Assembly (NCBI RefSeq): GCF_016593255.1
Contig: NZ_AP023212.1
Span: forward strand, 980,001 to 1,044,000
Origin: Hydrogenimonas urashimensis
GTDB taxonomy: Bacteria > Campylobacterota > Campylobacteria > Campylobacterales > Hydrogenimonadaceae
DNA: 64,000 nt
Reading direction: 5' to 3'
Shown here: positions 33,252 to 41,935 of the stretch, one piece after another
How positions within the stretch are numbered: the first letter of the stretch is position 1
Layout: each line of letters opens with the position of its first letter
The notes under the pieces: generated by a model
Database searches by the model: none
What the model was told of the DNA's origin: nothing
What the model saw: only the letters and a program-made list of their open reading frames with translations
Position numbers and translations under genes: made by a program

Positions 33252-33545
33252 GCAGCGAAAGCATTGGGATACAAGAACGAGACAGGCGTTCGCAACATGA
33301 TCAACAAAGGCTACCTGAAAGGCGATATCAAGGCAAAAATCGTCGATGATGCTTCGGTTGAGGCATTGGCCAAGAAAAGGAATCAAACAACAGTCAAACA
33401 AAAACAGCTCAATGAGATCACGACCGATGACGACGACAGCACAATCATCGTCACGACAAAAGGCGAACTGAAAGAGGCGTTTCGACGATGGCTGCATAGC
33501 CAGAAGCGAGTCACGGTCGAGGAGATTTTGGAAATCGTAGCGTGA
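33237..33545 (+). pseudogene. HTH-type gene broken by an early stop
   Basis: ATG 33237 with AAAAGGA upstream begins MTFE, then TAA (33249-33251), then AAKALGYKNETGVRNMINKG. Without the stop the protein would read MTFE-x-AAKALGYK, a standard helix-turn-helix beginning. The rest (KRVTVEEILEIVA at the end) is intact. Translation could restart at TTG 33264. Whether this is a mutation or two genes in one frame cannot be settled here. Confidence 0.5.
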
Positions 33546-33556
33546 AGGAAGATGCC

Positions 33557-33772
33557 ATGTTGATAGGAGAGGATGTTTTAAGTAAACAGTGGGGTGTGAG
33601 CAAAGAGTACCTTCAGAAACTCCGCGCCACAGAATTGAAAGAGGGCACTCATTATTTTAAGCCGACGGCCCGTACAATACTCTATGACGAGGATGCCGTC
33701 GAAGCGTGGGTAAGGAGCAAGTATGAGAATTTACACGCGAAACGGCACGCTTTACGTCGATTTACGGGCTGA
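33557..33772 (+). CDS. Excisionase-like small DNA-binding protein
   Basis: 71 residues from ATG 33557 (GAAGGA upstream). Winged-helix text LIGEDVLSKQWGVSKEYLQK followed by TILYDEDAVEAWVRSKY is typical of phage excisionases and MerR-like architectural proteins. It overlaps the integrase start by 50 bases, the usual xis-int arrangement. It would bend attachment DNA and bias integrase to excision. Confidence 0.75.
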   Translation: MLIGEDVLSKQWGVSKEYLQKLRATELKEGTHYFKPTARTILYDEDAVEAWVRSKYENLHAKRHALRRFTG

Positions 33773-34760
33773 AGGTCTTGGAAGAACGTCTACCGGGCTG
33801 AAAGATACGCCGTACAACAGGCGAATCGTTGAGTCTGAATACGCAGACTACCGTCCTGCTAAAGACTTTGGCTATTTTGCCAGAATGTACCTTCGGAACA
33901 AAGAAATCGAGGTGAAGCCGAGTTCTTTTCAAAAATATGCCAGGATCGTATCATCTGTATGCGCAAAGTTTGGAGACATGCCAATAGGCGACATCAAAGT
34001 ATCCAATCTTTCAAAATGGCTTGATTCGCTCGATGTATCGCCAAAGACGGAACGAGACTACCATACCGTTTTGCGCGGCATCTTCCAGGAAGCCGTCTAT
34101 GATGACGAGATCACTGATAACCCCGCGAAAAAACTTCGCAAACCGAAGCTGAAAAAACCGGAGATAGAGCCGTTCACGCCAAGCGAAATGGAACGCATCA
34201 TCGCAACGGCCGATGGATGGTTCAAAAACCTCGTAATGCTTGGATTCTACACCGGTATGCGCACCGGGGAGATCGCCGGGCTGAAATGGGACGATATCGA
34301 CTTCAACGCGAAAACCATTCATGTCCGCAGAACGAGACGGAAGGGAATGAACGGTGATACCAAAACCGATGGAAGCAGGCGCATCATTCCGATACTTCCG
34401 TCGCTTGAACCAGCGCTTCGTAACCAGTATGGGTTGACTGGGCTTCGCAATGGATACGTTTTCATGAAAGATGGCAAACCGTTACCGGATACGTTGCGAT
34501 TGAACGAGTCAGAATGGAAGTCAACGTTGCGACGGGCTGGTGTGCCATACAGACGAATGTACAACATGCGCCACACATTCATAGTAACGATGCTCAATAG
34601 CGGGCACTATCCAGTCATGACCATTGCGAAATGGGTCGGGCATACGTCACCGCAGATGATATTTAACTGCTATGCGAAGCATGTGAAGTCAGAGTTGATA
34701 AATGCTGATTTTGATCCGTTTGGAGATGATTTTGGCACACTTTTGGCACAAAGTGGCTGA
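33723..34760 (+). CDS. int: Tyrosine recombinase, phage integrase
   Basis: 345 residues. Catalytic set: first Arg in LGFYTGMRTGEIAGLKW, Lys in TKTDGSRRIIPI region, the second box YNMRHTFIVTML (Tyr replaces the usual His, seen in other phages), His in WVGHTSPQMIF and nucleophilic Tyr in NCYAKHV. The N-terminus has an arm-type DNA-binding region. It ends 14 bases from the 3' end of a tRNA-Leu gene, so it integrates into that tRNA. Confidence 0.95.
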   Translation: MRIYTRNGTLYVDLRAEGLGRTSTGLKDTPYNRRIVESEYADYRPAKDFGYFARMYLRNKEIEVKPSSFQKYARIVSSVCAKFGDMPIGDIKVSNLSKWLDSLDVSPKTERDYHTVLRGIFQEAVYDDEITDNPAKKLRKPKLKKPEIEPFTPSEMERIIATADGWFKNLVMLGFYTGMRTGEIAGLKWDDIDFNAKTIHVRRTRRKGMNGDTKTDGSRRIIPILPSLEPALRNQYGLTGLRNGYVFMKDGKPLPDTLRLNESEWKSTLRRAGVPYRRMYNMRHTFIVTMLNSGHYPVMTIAKWVGHTSPQMIFNCYAKHVKSELINADFDPFGDDFGTLLAQSG

Positions 34761-34774
34761 AAATACCGAAGTTA

Positions 34775-34820
34775 TGGTGCGCAGAGCGAGACTTGAACTC
34801 GCACGGCCGAAGCCACTGCC
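34775..34820 (-). other. Predicted attR core at the tRNA-Leu 3' end
   Basis: The integrase stop is followed within 15 bases by the 3' half of the tRNA gene, a common tyrosine-integrase target. The phage end restores a complete tRNA, so the tRNA 3' sequence should be repeated at the other prophage end, outside this window. Exact core length is unknown. Confidence 0.55.
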
Positions 34821-34859
34821 CCCTCAAGACAGCGTGTCTACCGATTCCACCACCTGCGC
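34775..34859 (-). tRNA. tRNA-Leu (anticodon GAG)
   Basis: 85 nt including encoded CCA. Acceptor arm GCGCAGG with CTCTGCGC, D-loop GGTGGAATCGGTAGACACG, anticodon stem-loop CTGTCTTGAGGGGGCAG with anticodon GAG, a long variable arm (TGGCTTCGGCCG) and T-arm GTTCAAGTC. All features are those of a class II leucine tRNA. Confidence 0.95.
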
Positions 34860-34902
34860 ATCTGTCGATAGGTAGTTGTTGTTAAGAGGCCGAAATTTTA
34901 GC

Positions 34903-34937
34903 AAAAAAAAATGGCCGCGTCAAGAGTGACGCGACCG
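34903..34937 (-). terminator. Intrinsic terminator after atpE
   Basis: On the minus strand: CGCGTCA-CTCT-TGACGCG with further GG/CC pairing, followed by a run of nine T. It closes the atpE transcript before the tRNA gene. Confidence 0.88.
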
Positions 34938-34955
34938 TTTTGAAAAATCCTGCTA

Positions 34956-35261
34956 TTATCCGAGGAACGGGTTTGCATAAAGTGCGATCAGGGCGATGAC
35001 GAGAGTATAGATGACCTGTGCTTCGATCATCGCGAGGGCGATGAACATTGTAGTCATCAGCTTGCCACCGAGGCCTGGGTTGCGTGCCGTACCCGCGATT
35101 GTCGCTGCAGCAGTATTACCCATACCAAGGGCACCACCGGCAGCTGCAAGACCGAGGCCCACACCTGCTGCTACGACACTGTACGCCTGAATCATGGACT
35201 CACCTTCGCCTGCAAATGCAAACCCTGCAAATGCAACCATCAAAAGAAAAAACTTTTTCAT
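34956..35261 (-). CDS. atpE: ATP synthase F0 subunit c
   Basis: 101 residues, longer than the usual 75-80 because of an N-terminal segment (MKKFFLLMVAFAGFAFAGEG) that looks like a signal peptide, as in other Campylobacterota. Two membrane helices follow; the loop is NTAAATIAGTARNPGLGGKL and the essential carboxylate is the Glu in FIALAMIEAQVIY. It forms the proton-driven (or sodium-driven) rotor ring. A terminator follows directly. Confidence 0.95.
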   Translation of the reverse strand: MKKFFLLMVAFAGFAFAGEGESMIQAYSVVAAGVGLGLAAAGGALGMGNTAAATIAGTARNPGLGGKLMTTMFIALAMIEAQVIYTLVIALIALYANPFLG

Positions 35262-35390
35262 CGAAAAGCTCCTGTGAAATTTTGTTTCCGGAAAACGGCG
35301 CTCCGGCTGCGCTGCAAAGTCCGTTCGGCTTGCGTATCCCTACTTATCACTTTGCGGGCAAATTATAGCCCCTCTTTTGTAAAATTACGA

Positions 35391-37604
35391 TTAATCCAAG
35401 GGTTTCGCCAATGCCAGTTCGATTTTGTGGCCTTTTTGAGATTTGACGAGAACATCGATCTCCTGCCCCTCATGGAGCAGATCGCTCGGGTGGGCGATGT
35501 GGCCTCTTGAGATTTTGGAGATATGCAAAAGGCCGTCCACACCTCCGGGCAACTCGACAAAGGCTCCGAAATCCACGAGTTTTTTCACTTTGCCCTTCAT
35601 GGGTTTGTCCATTTCAAATTGCGGCACCTCTTTTTTCGCGCGTGCCCCCTCCGCAATGCTTCTGATATGATCACACGCCGCTTTGACTTTCGCTTTGCTG
35701 GGGCCTGTTACTTTCACTTCGCCCTGTTTTTTGTCCAGATCGACACTCACTTCGAACTTCTCGATGATTTCGCGAATCGTTTTTCCGGCCTGACCGATGA
35801 TATCGGCAATCTTGTGCGGTTCGATATGGAAAATTTCGGTACTCGGAAGCACCTCTTCATTAATTTCGATGGCGTTGGCCGCTTCATGCATGATGCCAAG
35901 AATGTGCAACCGCGCCTCTTTCGCCTGTGTCAGTGCTTTTTCGAGCAGATCGAGACCGATGCCGCCGAGTTTGATATCCATCTGCAGAGCGGTGATTCCC
36001 TCTTCGGTTCCTGCTACTTTGAAATCCATGTCGCCGTCGTGGTCTTCGAGTCCCATGATGTCGGTGAGAATGACATACTTCTCCCCTTCCATCACAAGAC
36101 CCATCGCAACACCCGCAACGAGTTTTAGAAGCGGCACGTCCGCCGCCTTGAGCGCCAGAGAACCGCCGCAGACAGTCGCCATCGACGAAGAGCCGTTGGA
36201 TTCGAGAATTTCCGAAACGAGGCGGACGATCGCATCGAGCTGCGTCTTGTCCAACGTGGGTTCGAGTGCGCGTTTGGCCAGATTGCCGTGACCGAGCTCA
36301 CGTCGGCCCGGAGGTCCGATGCGAGACGCCTCCCCAACGCTGAATCCGGGGAAATTGTAATGGACCATGAACTCTTCGTAGCTGGCGCTCTTGCCGGTGA
36401 TGCGCTCGAACATCTGCGCATCCTGCCGACTGCCGAGAGTACAGGTTACCAGTGCTTGGGTCTCCCCGCGGGTAAAGAGGCAGGAGCCGTGAACGCTGGG
36501 AAGGATGTTGGTTTCGATGGAGATGGGCCGCACCTCCTCGGGCCGTCTGCCATCAGCACGCCTTCCCTCTTCCAAAATCATGGAGCGGACGCGTTCGCGT
36601 TTCACTTCGCCGACTGCCGCTTTGACCTGCTCTTCTGTCCACTCTTCCGTTTTCGCAATCTCATCTTCGAGCAGTTTTTCTACGATCGCCTTGATCTCCG
36701 AACCCCGTTCGCTCTTGGCCATGCCATCAAGCGCCCGGTTGATCTCGTCCATGTAGAACTCTTTGACATAGGTGACGATAGAAGGGTCCGCTTTCACTTC
36801 AAAAAGCGGAACATCTTTTAAAGGTTTGGCGGCCTCGACGAAGACCTTCTCATACTCCGCCGCCGCCACTGAAATCGCCTTCTGCGCCACTGAAATCGCT
36901 TCAATCAGTTCTTCTTCTTTGAGCTCGTTGACATGGGGAATCTGGATTATTTCCTCGGCCAGCATCGGGTCGATCATCGGATCGACGGCCACGGTGGGCT
37001 CTATCTCCACTTCGACCGTTCCTATGGCGCGCATCTCGATCATCAGAAGATCCTCTTTCGTTCCGGAGACGAAAAGATCGAGGGTCCCCTCTTCCAGTTC
37101 GTCCAGTGTCGGATTGACGACAAACTGCCCCTCTTTTCGCCCGATGCGCACACCCGCGACACACCGGTTGACCGGAATGTCCGACAGATACAGCGCGGCG
37201 GATGCCGCATCGAGTGCGAGCGATTGCAGATCGGCCTCTTCGCCGACACTCAGCAGCAGCACCGTGATCTGCACGGGATTGAAAAATCCTTTGGGAAAGA
37301 GCGGGCGGAGGGAGCGGTCGATGAGTCGGGATGTAAGTGTTTCGAAATCTCCCGGTTTCGTCTCGCGTTTGACAAATCCGCCCGGAATCTTGCCGGCGGC
37401 GTAACTCTTCTCGATATACTGAACCGTCAAGGGCAGAAAATGATCTTCGATTGGCTTGTCGTCCATCACCGCCGTCGCCAGCAGGACGGTTTTGCCGCTT
37501 CTTAAAATCACCGAACCGTTGGCCTGCCTGGCGACCTTGCCCGTTTCGACCGTCACGGTGCGGTTGTTCATCTCAAATTCGAATGTACATGCCATATCTT
37601 TCAT
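35391..37604 (-). CDS. pnp: Polyribonucleotide nucleotidyltransferase
   Basis: 737 residues, near the usual 700. Two RNase PH domains (GSVILRSGKTVLLATAVM; RPISIETNILPSVHGSCLF and MGLVMEGEKYVILTDIMGLE), a KH domain (FHIEPHKIADIIGQAGKTIR) and a C-terminal S1 domain (GKVKKLVDFGAFVELPGGVD). It degrades RNA 3' to 5' with phosphate. ATG 37595 (MACTFEFEM) is an alternative start. Confidence 0.97.
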   Translation of the reverse strand: MKDMACTFEFEMNNRTVTVETGKVARQANGSVILRSGKTVLLATAVMDDKPIEDHFLPLTVQYIEKSYAAGKIPGGFVKRETKPGDFETLTSRLIDRSLRPLFPKGFFNPVQITVLLLSVGEEADLQSLALDAASAALYLSDIPVNRCVAGVRIGRKEGQFVVNPTLDELEEGTLDLFVSGTKEDLLMIEMRAIGTVEVEIEPTVAVDPMIDPMLAEEIIQIPHVNELKEEELIEAISVAQKAISVAAAEYEKVFVEAAKPLKDVPLFEVKADPSIVTYVKEFYMDEINRALDGMAKSERGSEIKAIVEKLLEDEIAKTEEWTEEQVKAAVGEVKRERVRSMILEEGRRADGRRPEEVRPISIETNILPSVHGSCLFTRGETQALVTCTLGSRQDAQMFERITGKSASYEEFMVHYNFPGFSVGEASRIGPPGRRELGHGNLAKRALEPTLDKTQLDAIVRLVSEILESNGSSSMATVCGGSLALKAADVPLLKLVAGVAMGLVMEGEKYVILTDIMGLEDHDGDMDFKVAGTEEGITALQMDIKLGGIGLDLLEKALTQAKEARLHILGIMHEAANAIEINEEVLPSTEIFHIEPHKIADIIGQAGKTIREIIEKFEVSVDLDKKQGEVKVTGPSKAKVKAACDHIRSIAEGARAKKEVPQFEMDKPMKGKVKKLVDFGAFVELPGGVDGLLHISKISRGHIAHPSDLLHEGQEIDVLVKSQKGHKIELALAKPLD

Positions 37605-37645
37605 ATCCTTTTGTCGTCTTCTTTGAATTTTACCCTATTCATCGA

Positions 37646-37915
37646 TCAAAACCGAAATCGCTTCGCATGGCTATCCTCGGGAAACTGCCGCGCGATCTCC
37701 TCTTCACTGAAGGAAAAACGGTAATTCTCTATATAGGTTTTCAGTATTTTATAGGCTTCGTTGATCCGTGCCATCTCTTCGGTTTCGCCCCCGACGTCGG
37801 GATGCTTGCCCGACGCGAGATACCGGTACCGGTCGGTGATCTCTTTGAGGCTCACACGTGTAGGAAGCCCGAGAATGTCAAGCGCTTCGTGGATTTTGTC
37901 GTAAGCCTTGCTCAT
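37646..37915 (-). CDS. Short J-domain protein
   Basis: 89 residues. The J domain has the HPD motif in LASGKHPDVGGETEEMARIN, plus NEAYKILKTYIE. Such short J proteins activate an Hsp70 partner on one target. It overlaps the MCE gene start (ATGA) and may serve envelope assembly with it; that is inference. Confidence 0.85.
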   Translation of the reverse strand: MSKAYDKIHEALDILGLPTRVSLKEITDRYRYLASGKHPDVGGETEEMARINEAYKILKTYIENYRFSFSEEEIARQFPEDSHAKRFRF

Positions 37916-39369
37916 TTTGCGGCACTGACACCGGCCCCGGCCCCGGCCCCAAGCAGATATTTCATCCTATCGTCTTCGAAGCGGATGCCAAGACCGAAAA
38001 AGATGTTGTCGGCATCGGAGTTGAGAAAATTGTCGTATCCGATGTAGGCGTTGATGAATTTGTAGAACCGGTATCTCGCCGTCGCGCGCAGGTGGACATT
38101 GTCTCCCCGTATATCGTTGACGGCATTGAAATCGTAGGCATCGAGCGAGAGTTTCAGCCTGTCGTGATAGGCATAGTAGTCGATTCCGGCACCCGCGGTG
38201 CTTTCGATGATACCCCCGCGCACCATGAAATCGCGGTACCGTTTCCCAATCTGGGCGGAGACATACCAGTTGCCTTTTTCATGCTTTTTGTCGCCATCGT
38301 AAACGCATTCGCCGTTTTCCATCGAACACTTTTCGTAATCGGGGGAGGAGATGACATCGATCATGTAATGCCTCGAATAATAAGGCATGTAGTCGACATG
38401 CAGGCCGCCTTTGAAATTGTCGTCTTGCGCCAGGTAGAAGGCGTCCATACCCAGCTCCAGCCGTGTCTGCGTCACCGCATCAAGATAGTTGTTGAGTTTC
38501 ACCATCGTGCTTTCACCCTTGGTGAAAAAGGTGTTGACGGACGTGAGGGCGTCGTTGAGCGGTTTTTTGTTCTCTTTGATCACGTCGTTGAGCTGATCTT
38601 CGAGCGATTCGAATTTTTCCGCCAGTGAGGGAAGCTTTTCGTCCAGTGTCTGGCCCGCCCCTCTGTAGGCGTCGATGGTCTCCTGCAGTTTGGCCATGAG
38701 ACCGGGAAGATCGGCATTGATCGTATCGGCGCTTGTGGAAAACTTTTCCGACATCTTCGCGAACTTTTCGGCCGCGTTGTTGATGTTGGCAATTAGTTTG
38801 TCCATATTTTCCCTGTTTTTTACAACAATCTCTTTCATGTCCCGAGTCAAAACCTCGAGATTGGCGAATGTCTTCTTGAGTCGGGACCGGCTCTCCTTGT
38901 CAAGCGTCTCTCTTAGTTCGTGAATGAAGTGTTTCAGCTCTTCGGCCGCCGACGTTACGCTCGTTCCCATCTCTTCGAACGACGACATCGGCTTCTGGCG
39001 GCTGATGACTCCGTTTTCCCCAAGATAGGCGTGCGAGCTTCCGGGAATGATGTTGATGTATTTGCTGCCGAGCATCGACTCCTGTGTCAGCAGCACTTCG
39101 GAGTCGGCGGGGATTTTGGCGTTTTTGTAGATGAAAAGGGTCACGACAACTTTCGTACCCGAGAGCGCTATGTCTTTGACGTAACCGACTTCGACCCCTT
39201 TCATTTTGACCTTGGCGTGCTTTTCGAGGCCGCTGGCATCGTTGATGATCGCTTCGACTTCGTATCCCTTTTTCCCGACACCCTGAAATTTGTTGACCTG
39301 GGTGCTCAGCAGAAAAAGGAGAATCAATCCGATCGTGACAAAAAGGCCGACTTTTGCTTCCGTTTTCAT
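37912..39369 (-). CDS. MCE/MlaD-type lipid transport protein with long C-terminal extension
   Basis: 485 residues. Residues 1-30 are a signal anchor (VGLFVTIGLILLFLLSTQV), 36-115 the MCE domain (GLEKHAKVKMKGVEVGYVKD), about 130-280 a coiled coil, and 290-485 a beta-rich region that may form an outer-membrane-facing barrel or domain (FKGGLHVDYMPYYSRHYMID; ATARYRFYKFINAYIGYDNF). MCE proteins shuttle phospholipids across the periplasm. No MlaE/F neighbours are seen here; lptD lies next to it. Confidence 0.82.
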   Translation of the reverse strand: MKTEAKVGLFVTIGLILLFLLSTQVNKFQGVGKKGYEVEAIINDASGLEKHAKVKMKGVEVGYVKDIALSGTKVVVTLFIYKNAKIPADSEVLLTQESMLGSKYINIIPGSSHAYLGENGVISRQKPMSSFEEMGTSVTSAAEELKHFIHELRETLDKESRSRLKKTFANLEVLTRDMKEIVVKNRENMDKLIANINNAAEKFAKMSEKFSTSADTINADLPGLMAKLQETIDAYRGAGQTLDEKLPSLAEKFESLEDQLNDVIKENKKPLNDALTSVNTFFTKGESTMVKLNNYLDAVTQTRLELGMDAFYLAQDDNFKGGLHVDYMPYYSRHYMIDVISSPDYEKCSMENGECVYDGDKKHEKGNWYVSAQIGKRYRDFMVRGGIIESTAGAGIDYYAYHDRLKLSLDAYDFNAVNDIRGDNVHLRATARYRFYKFINAYIGYDNFLNSDADNIFFGLGIRFEDDRMKYLLGAGAGAGVSAAK

Positions 39370-41493
39370 TTATAATTCCTGCTCGAATGCATGTTCATAT
39401 TCACCAAAAGGCACAAGGTTGATCCGGAAATAGAACGTGATATTGTGAATCGAATCGGCTTGCGCCGATGTCAGAATCGGTTTCATCTCATCCCTGATTC
39501 CGATATCCAGATCCCAGCAGTGCCTGTAAAAATGGGCACCTATCCCCCATCGGTTCATACGCCGGTTCAGGTTGTCGTACGAGATGTTGGCATAGTAGTC
39601 GTGCCCCGCTTCGCTTCTGTAAGTGCCGTTTAGATTGAAAAAATCGGATGTTTTTTCTACGTTTTTTTCGTCGTTCAACCGCTGCTTGATGAAATGGTTT
39701 ACCATTATATCAAATTTGGGTTGGCTGATTTTGAAATAGGAGGTCGCCGCGGAGACGGTGTGGAGGTAGTAGGAGAAGAAAATATCGGTGTATATCTCGT
39801 AATGATCCAAAAAACGGTATCGGATCTCGTTTTCCAGGTCTCCGTAACGGTTGTACTTTCCGCCGCTTTCCTCGGCAGGCTCGTAGAGGATCGGCTGGGC
39901 GATCCGGTAGTAGAGAAACTCCTTATCCCGGGCATCGTAGAGATAGTTGATGACACTCATCATCAGATTTTCCCGGGGGGAACGCAAAACGGAGATCTCT
40001 TCGATCGTCGCCCCCTTTTCGCTGCTGAAACTGGGTTTGTTGTAGGTTACCCGAAGCTGCATCGTGTGGAAATTTTCTCCGTAGCTTCGCGCCAGATCGC
40101 TGTAAAGATCGATTCTGTGGTAGTTTCTAAAGAGCGAATAATAGTCGTTTTCGACACCATTCTTCTTTAGGACATCTTCCATGTTTTTGTAGGCCGAATA
40201 AGAGTAGTAGAGATTTTCCGAAATCGAGAACTTCAAGTAGTCATCGAAAAACGAGGTATAGAAGGTCAAAGGAAGGTTGATTTCCTGAAATTCGATATGT
40301 TTTCCCGATTCGGTGAAAAAGTGGTTGAAACGGTAGTCGGCCGAATATTGAAGACTGTTGAACCCCAAAAGAGCGTTTTGGTAATGGTGCAGCTGGATGA
40401 TCGGAATATTCTGGAAGGTCTCTCTCCTCTCTTCATCGGAAAGCGCCGTGTCGATAAAGTATTTCCCGTAGATACCGGCGTAGTTGTCCTGCGTATTGTA
40501 GTAGTAGTTGATACGCGACTGCACCTGCGAACTGTCCGCCAATTCCGCGTTGGTTCTTGCCTGCAGATTGATATAATCCGGGTCGTTGAGATAGGTGATA
40601 TCGGCATAGAAGCCGTCTCGTGAGTCGCCTCCCAAAGGTGAGAAAAGTCTCGTTCTCTCGTATCGGAGTTCCATACCGTAATGGGAGCTGTTTTTCAGAT
40701 CATACTTTTCGACGTAACTCTTTTTCGTCTTGAAATAGCCCGCTTTGATATGCCCTTTCGAGTAGGGTGAGTCGACAAACCGGAAGAGCGCGTAGGCGCC
40801 GATACCCCTGTCCACCCTGTATTGGGGCGTAATCTGCAGATCCCACTGGGGGTCGATGGCGAGATAGAAGGGCTGCTCGTAGATAAAGCCGTCCCTGTCG
40901 GAAATGCCGAAATTGGGACGCAAAAGACCGCTTTTGCGCTCTTTTTCCGTCGAAACCCCCAGATAGGGGAGGTAGAAAACAGGCATATCCTTGATGTAAA
41001 AGCGGGGATTCCAGATATTCATCCACTTGGTCGTCATGTTGTAGTCGACGGACCTGAATTCGATATGCCAGTCGGGGCATGTCACGTCACAGCTGGAGAG
41101 CAGCGCCTTTTGCAAAGATATCTCCTCCTTGTGCCTTTCGGCTTTTTTCCCGCGTGCCCAGAGCTGTGTTTCGAAACCGGCGAGGAAGTAGTTTTCGAAG
41201 ATATCGTGATCGTTTTTCAGATCGAGGTAGACATAGTCGCCAAGCAGCGCGTACTCCATCCCTTTCATCAGCGTGACATTGCCGAAAAATTCCATGATGG
41301 AGCGGTTCGTATCGTAAAGCGCCCTGTCGGCCTGTAGAATCATGTCCTTGTAGTAGACGACGACACTCTCCTGTGCGCTTAAAACGGTCGCATTTCTCTC
41401 CACTTTCGAAGCCAGTATCTGCACCTGCGACATCTCTTCGGAGGCGGCAAGCATAAAGGTGACCGCAAAAAGAAGGAAGAGCAGATTACGCAT
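39370..41493 (-). CDS. lptD: LPS assembly outer membrane protein LptD
   Basis: 707 residues from ATG 41493 (TTG 41499 alternative). Signal peptide FLLFAVTFMLAASEE; N-terminal OstA/jellyroll (AQESVVVYYKDMILQADRAL and MEFFGNVTLMKG) and a large beta barrel (KSGLLRPNFGISDRDGFIYE; LDIGIRDEM). One base separates it from the MCE gene, giving an envelope operon. It inserts LPS in the outer leaflet. Confidence 0.92.
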   Translation of the reverse strand: MRNLLFLLFAVTFMLAASEEMSQVQILASKVERNATVLSAQESVVVYYKDMILQADRALYDTNRSIMEFFGNVTLMKGMEYALLGDYVYLDLKNDHDIFENYFLAGFETQLWARGKKAERHKEEISLQKALLSSCDVTCPDWHIEFRSVDYNMTTKWMNIWNPRFYIKDMPVFYLPYLGVSTEKERKSGLLRPNFGISDRDGFIYEQPFYLAIDPQWDLQITPQYRVDRGIGAYALFRFVDSPYSKGHIKAGYFKTKKSYVEKYDLKNSSHYGMELRYERTRLFSPLGGDSRDGFYADITYLNDPDYINLQARTNAELADSSQVQSRINYYYNTQDNYAGIYGKYFIDTALSDEERRETFQNIPIIQLHHYQNALLGFNSLQYSADYRFNHFFTESGKHIEFQEINLPLTFYTSFFDDYLKFSISENLYYSYSAYKNMEDVLKKNGVENDYYSLFRNYHRIDLYSDLARSYGENFHTMQLRVTYNKPSFSSEKGATIEEISVLRSPRENLMMSVINYLYDARDKEFLYYRIAQPILYEPAEESGGKYNRYGDLENEIRYRFLDHYEIYTDIFFSYYLHTVSAATSYFKISQPKFDIMVNHFIKQRLNDEKNVEKTSDFFNLNGTYRSEAGHDYYANISYDNLNRRMNRWGIGAHFYRHCWDLDIGIRDEMKPILTSAQADSIHNITFYFRINLVPFGEYEHAFEQEL

Positions 41494-41935
41494 CGACAAC
41501 CAGGGTGGAGGCTACTTTGTCATGCCATGTCTGGCGAAGAGGGTCGAAAAAGGCCCAGGCAAAACCAAGATAGAAGACCATGCCGCTGATGACACGGAAT
41601 ATGGCGCGATTGAAAGCGACGGAGAAACGGGGCCTTTGCATTGTCCCTGTCTCGACCACGACCATTTTCATCGCGATTTTCCCGAGTGTCGCGCCATACT
41701 GCCAGACAAACCATGTATGGTAGATAATGTGCGCCGTCGCAATCAGCAGCCAGACGCTGTTGATGACGGCTGCAACCTCCTGCGGCCCCTGTGCCATCGA
41801 AATCGGCTGCCACAGGAGTATTATAAAGATTATACTGATCAACATATCGTCGATGGCGAAAGCGACGCTTCGCCTGCCAAGCGGAGCGGGTTGCAGACCG
41901 CTCTTGCGCAGGCGGTTTTCTATCGGCTCATCCAT
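41486..41935 (-). CDS. RDD-family membrane protein
   Basis: 149 residues from ATG 41935, overlapping purD by 8 bases. RDD features: [20 protein letters not shown] (Arg, Asp, Asp), two membrane helices and [17 protein letters not shown]. Function of RDD proteins is mostly unknown, some act in ion or osmotic stress transport. Confidence 0.85.
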   Translation of the reverse strand: MDEPIENRLRKSGLQPAPLGRRSVAFAIDDMLISIIFIILLWQPISMAQGPQEVAAVINSVWLLIATAHIIYHTWFVWQYGATLGKIAMKMVVVETGTMQRPRFSVAFNRAIFRVISGMVFYLGFAWAFFDPLRQTWHDKVASTLVVDA

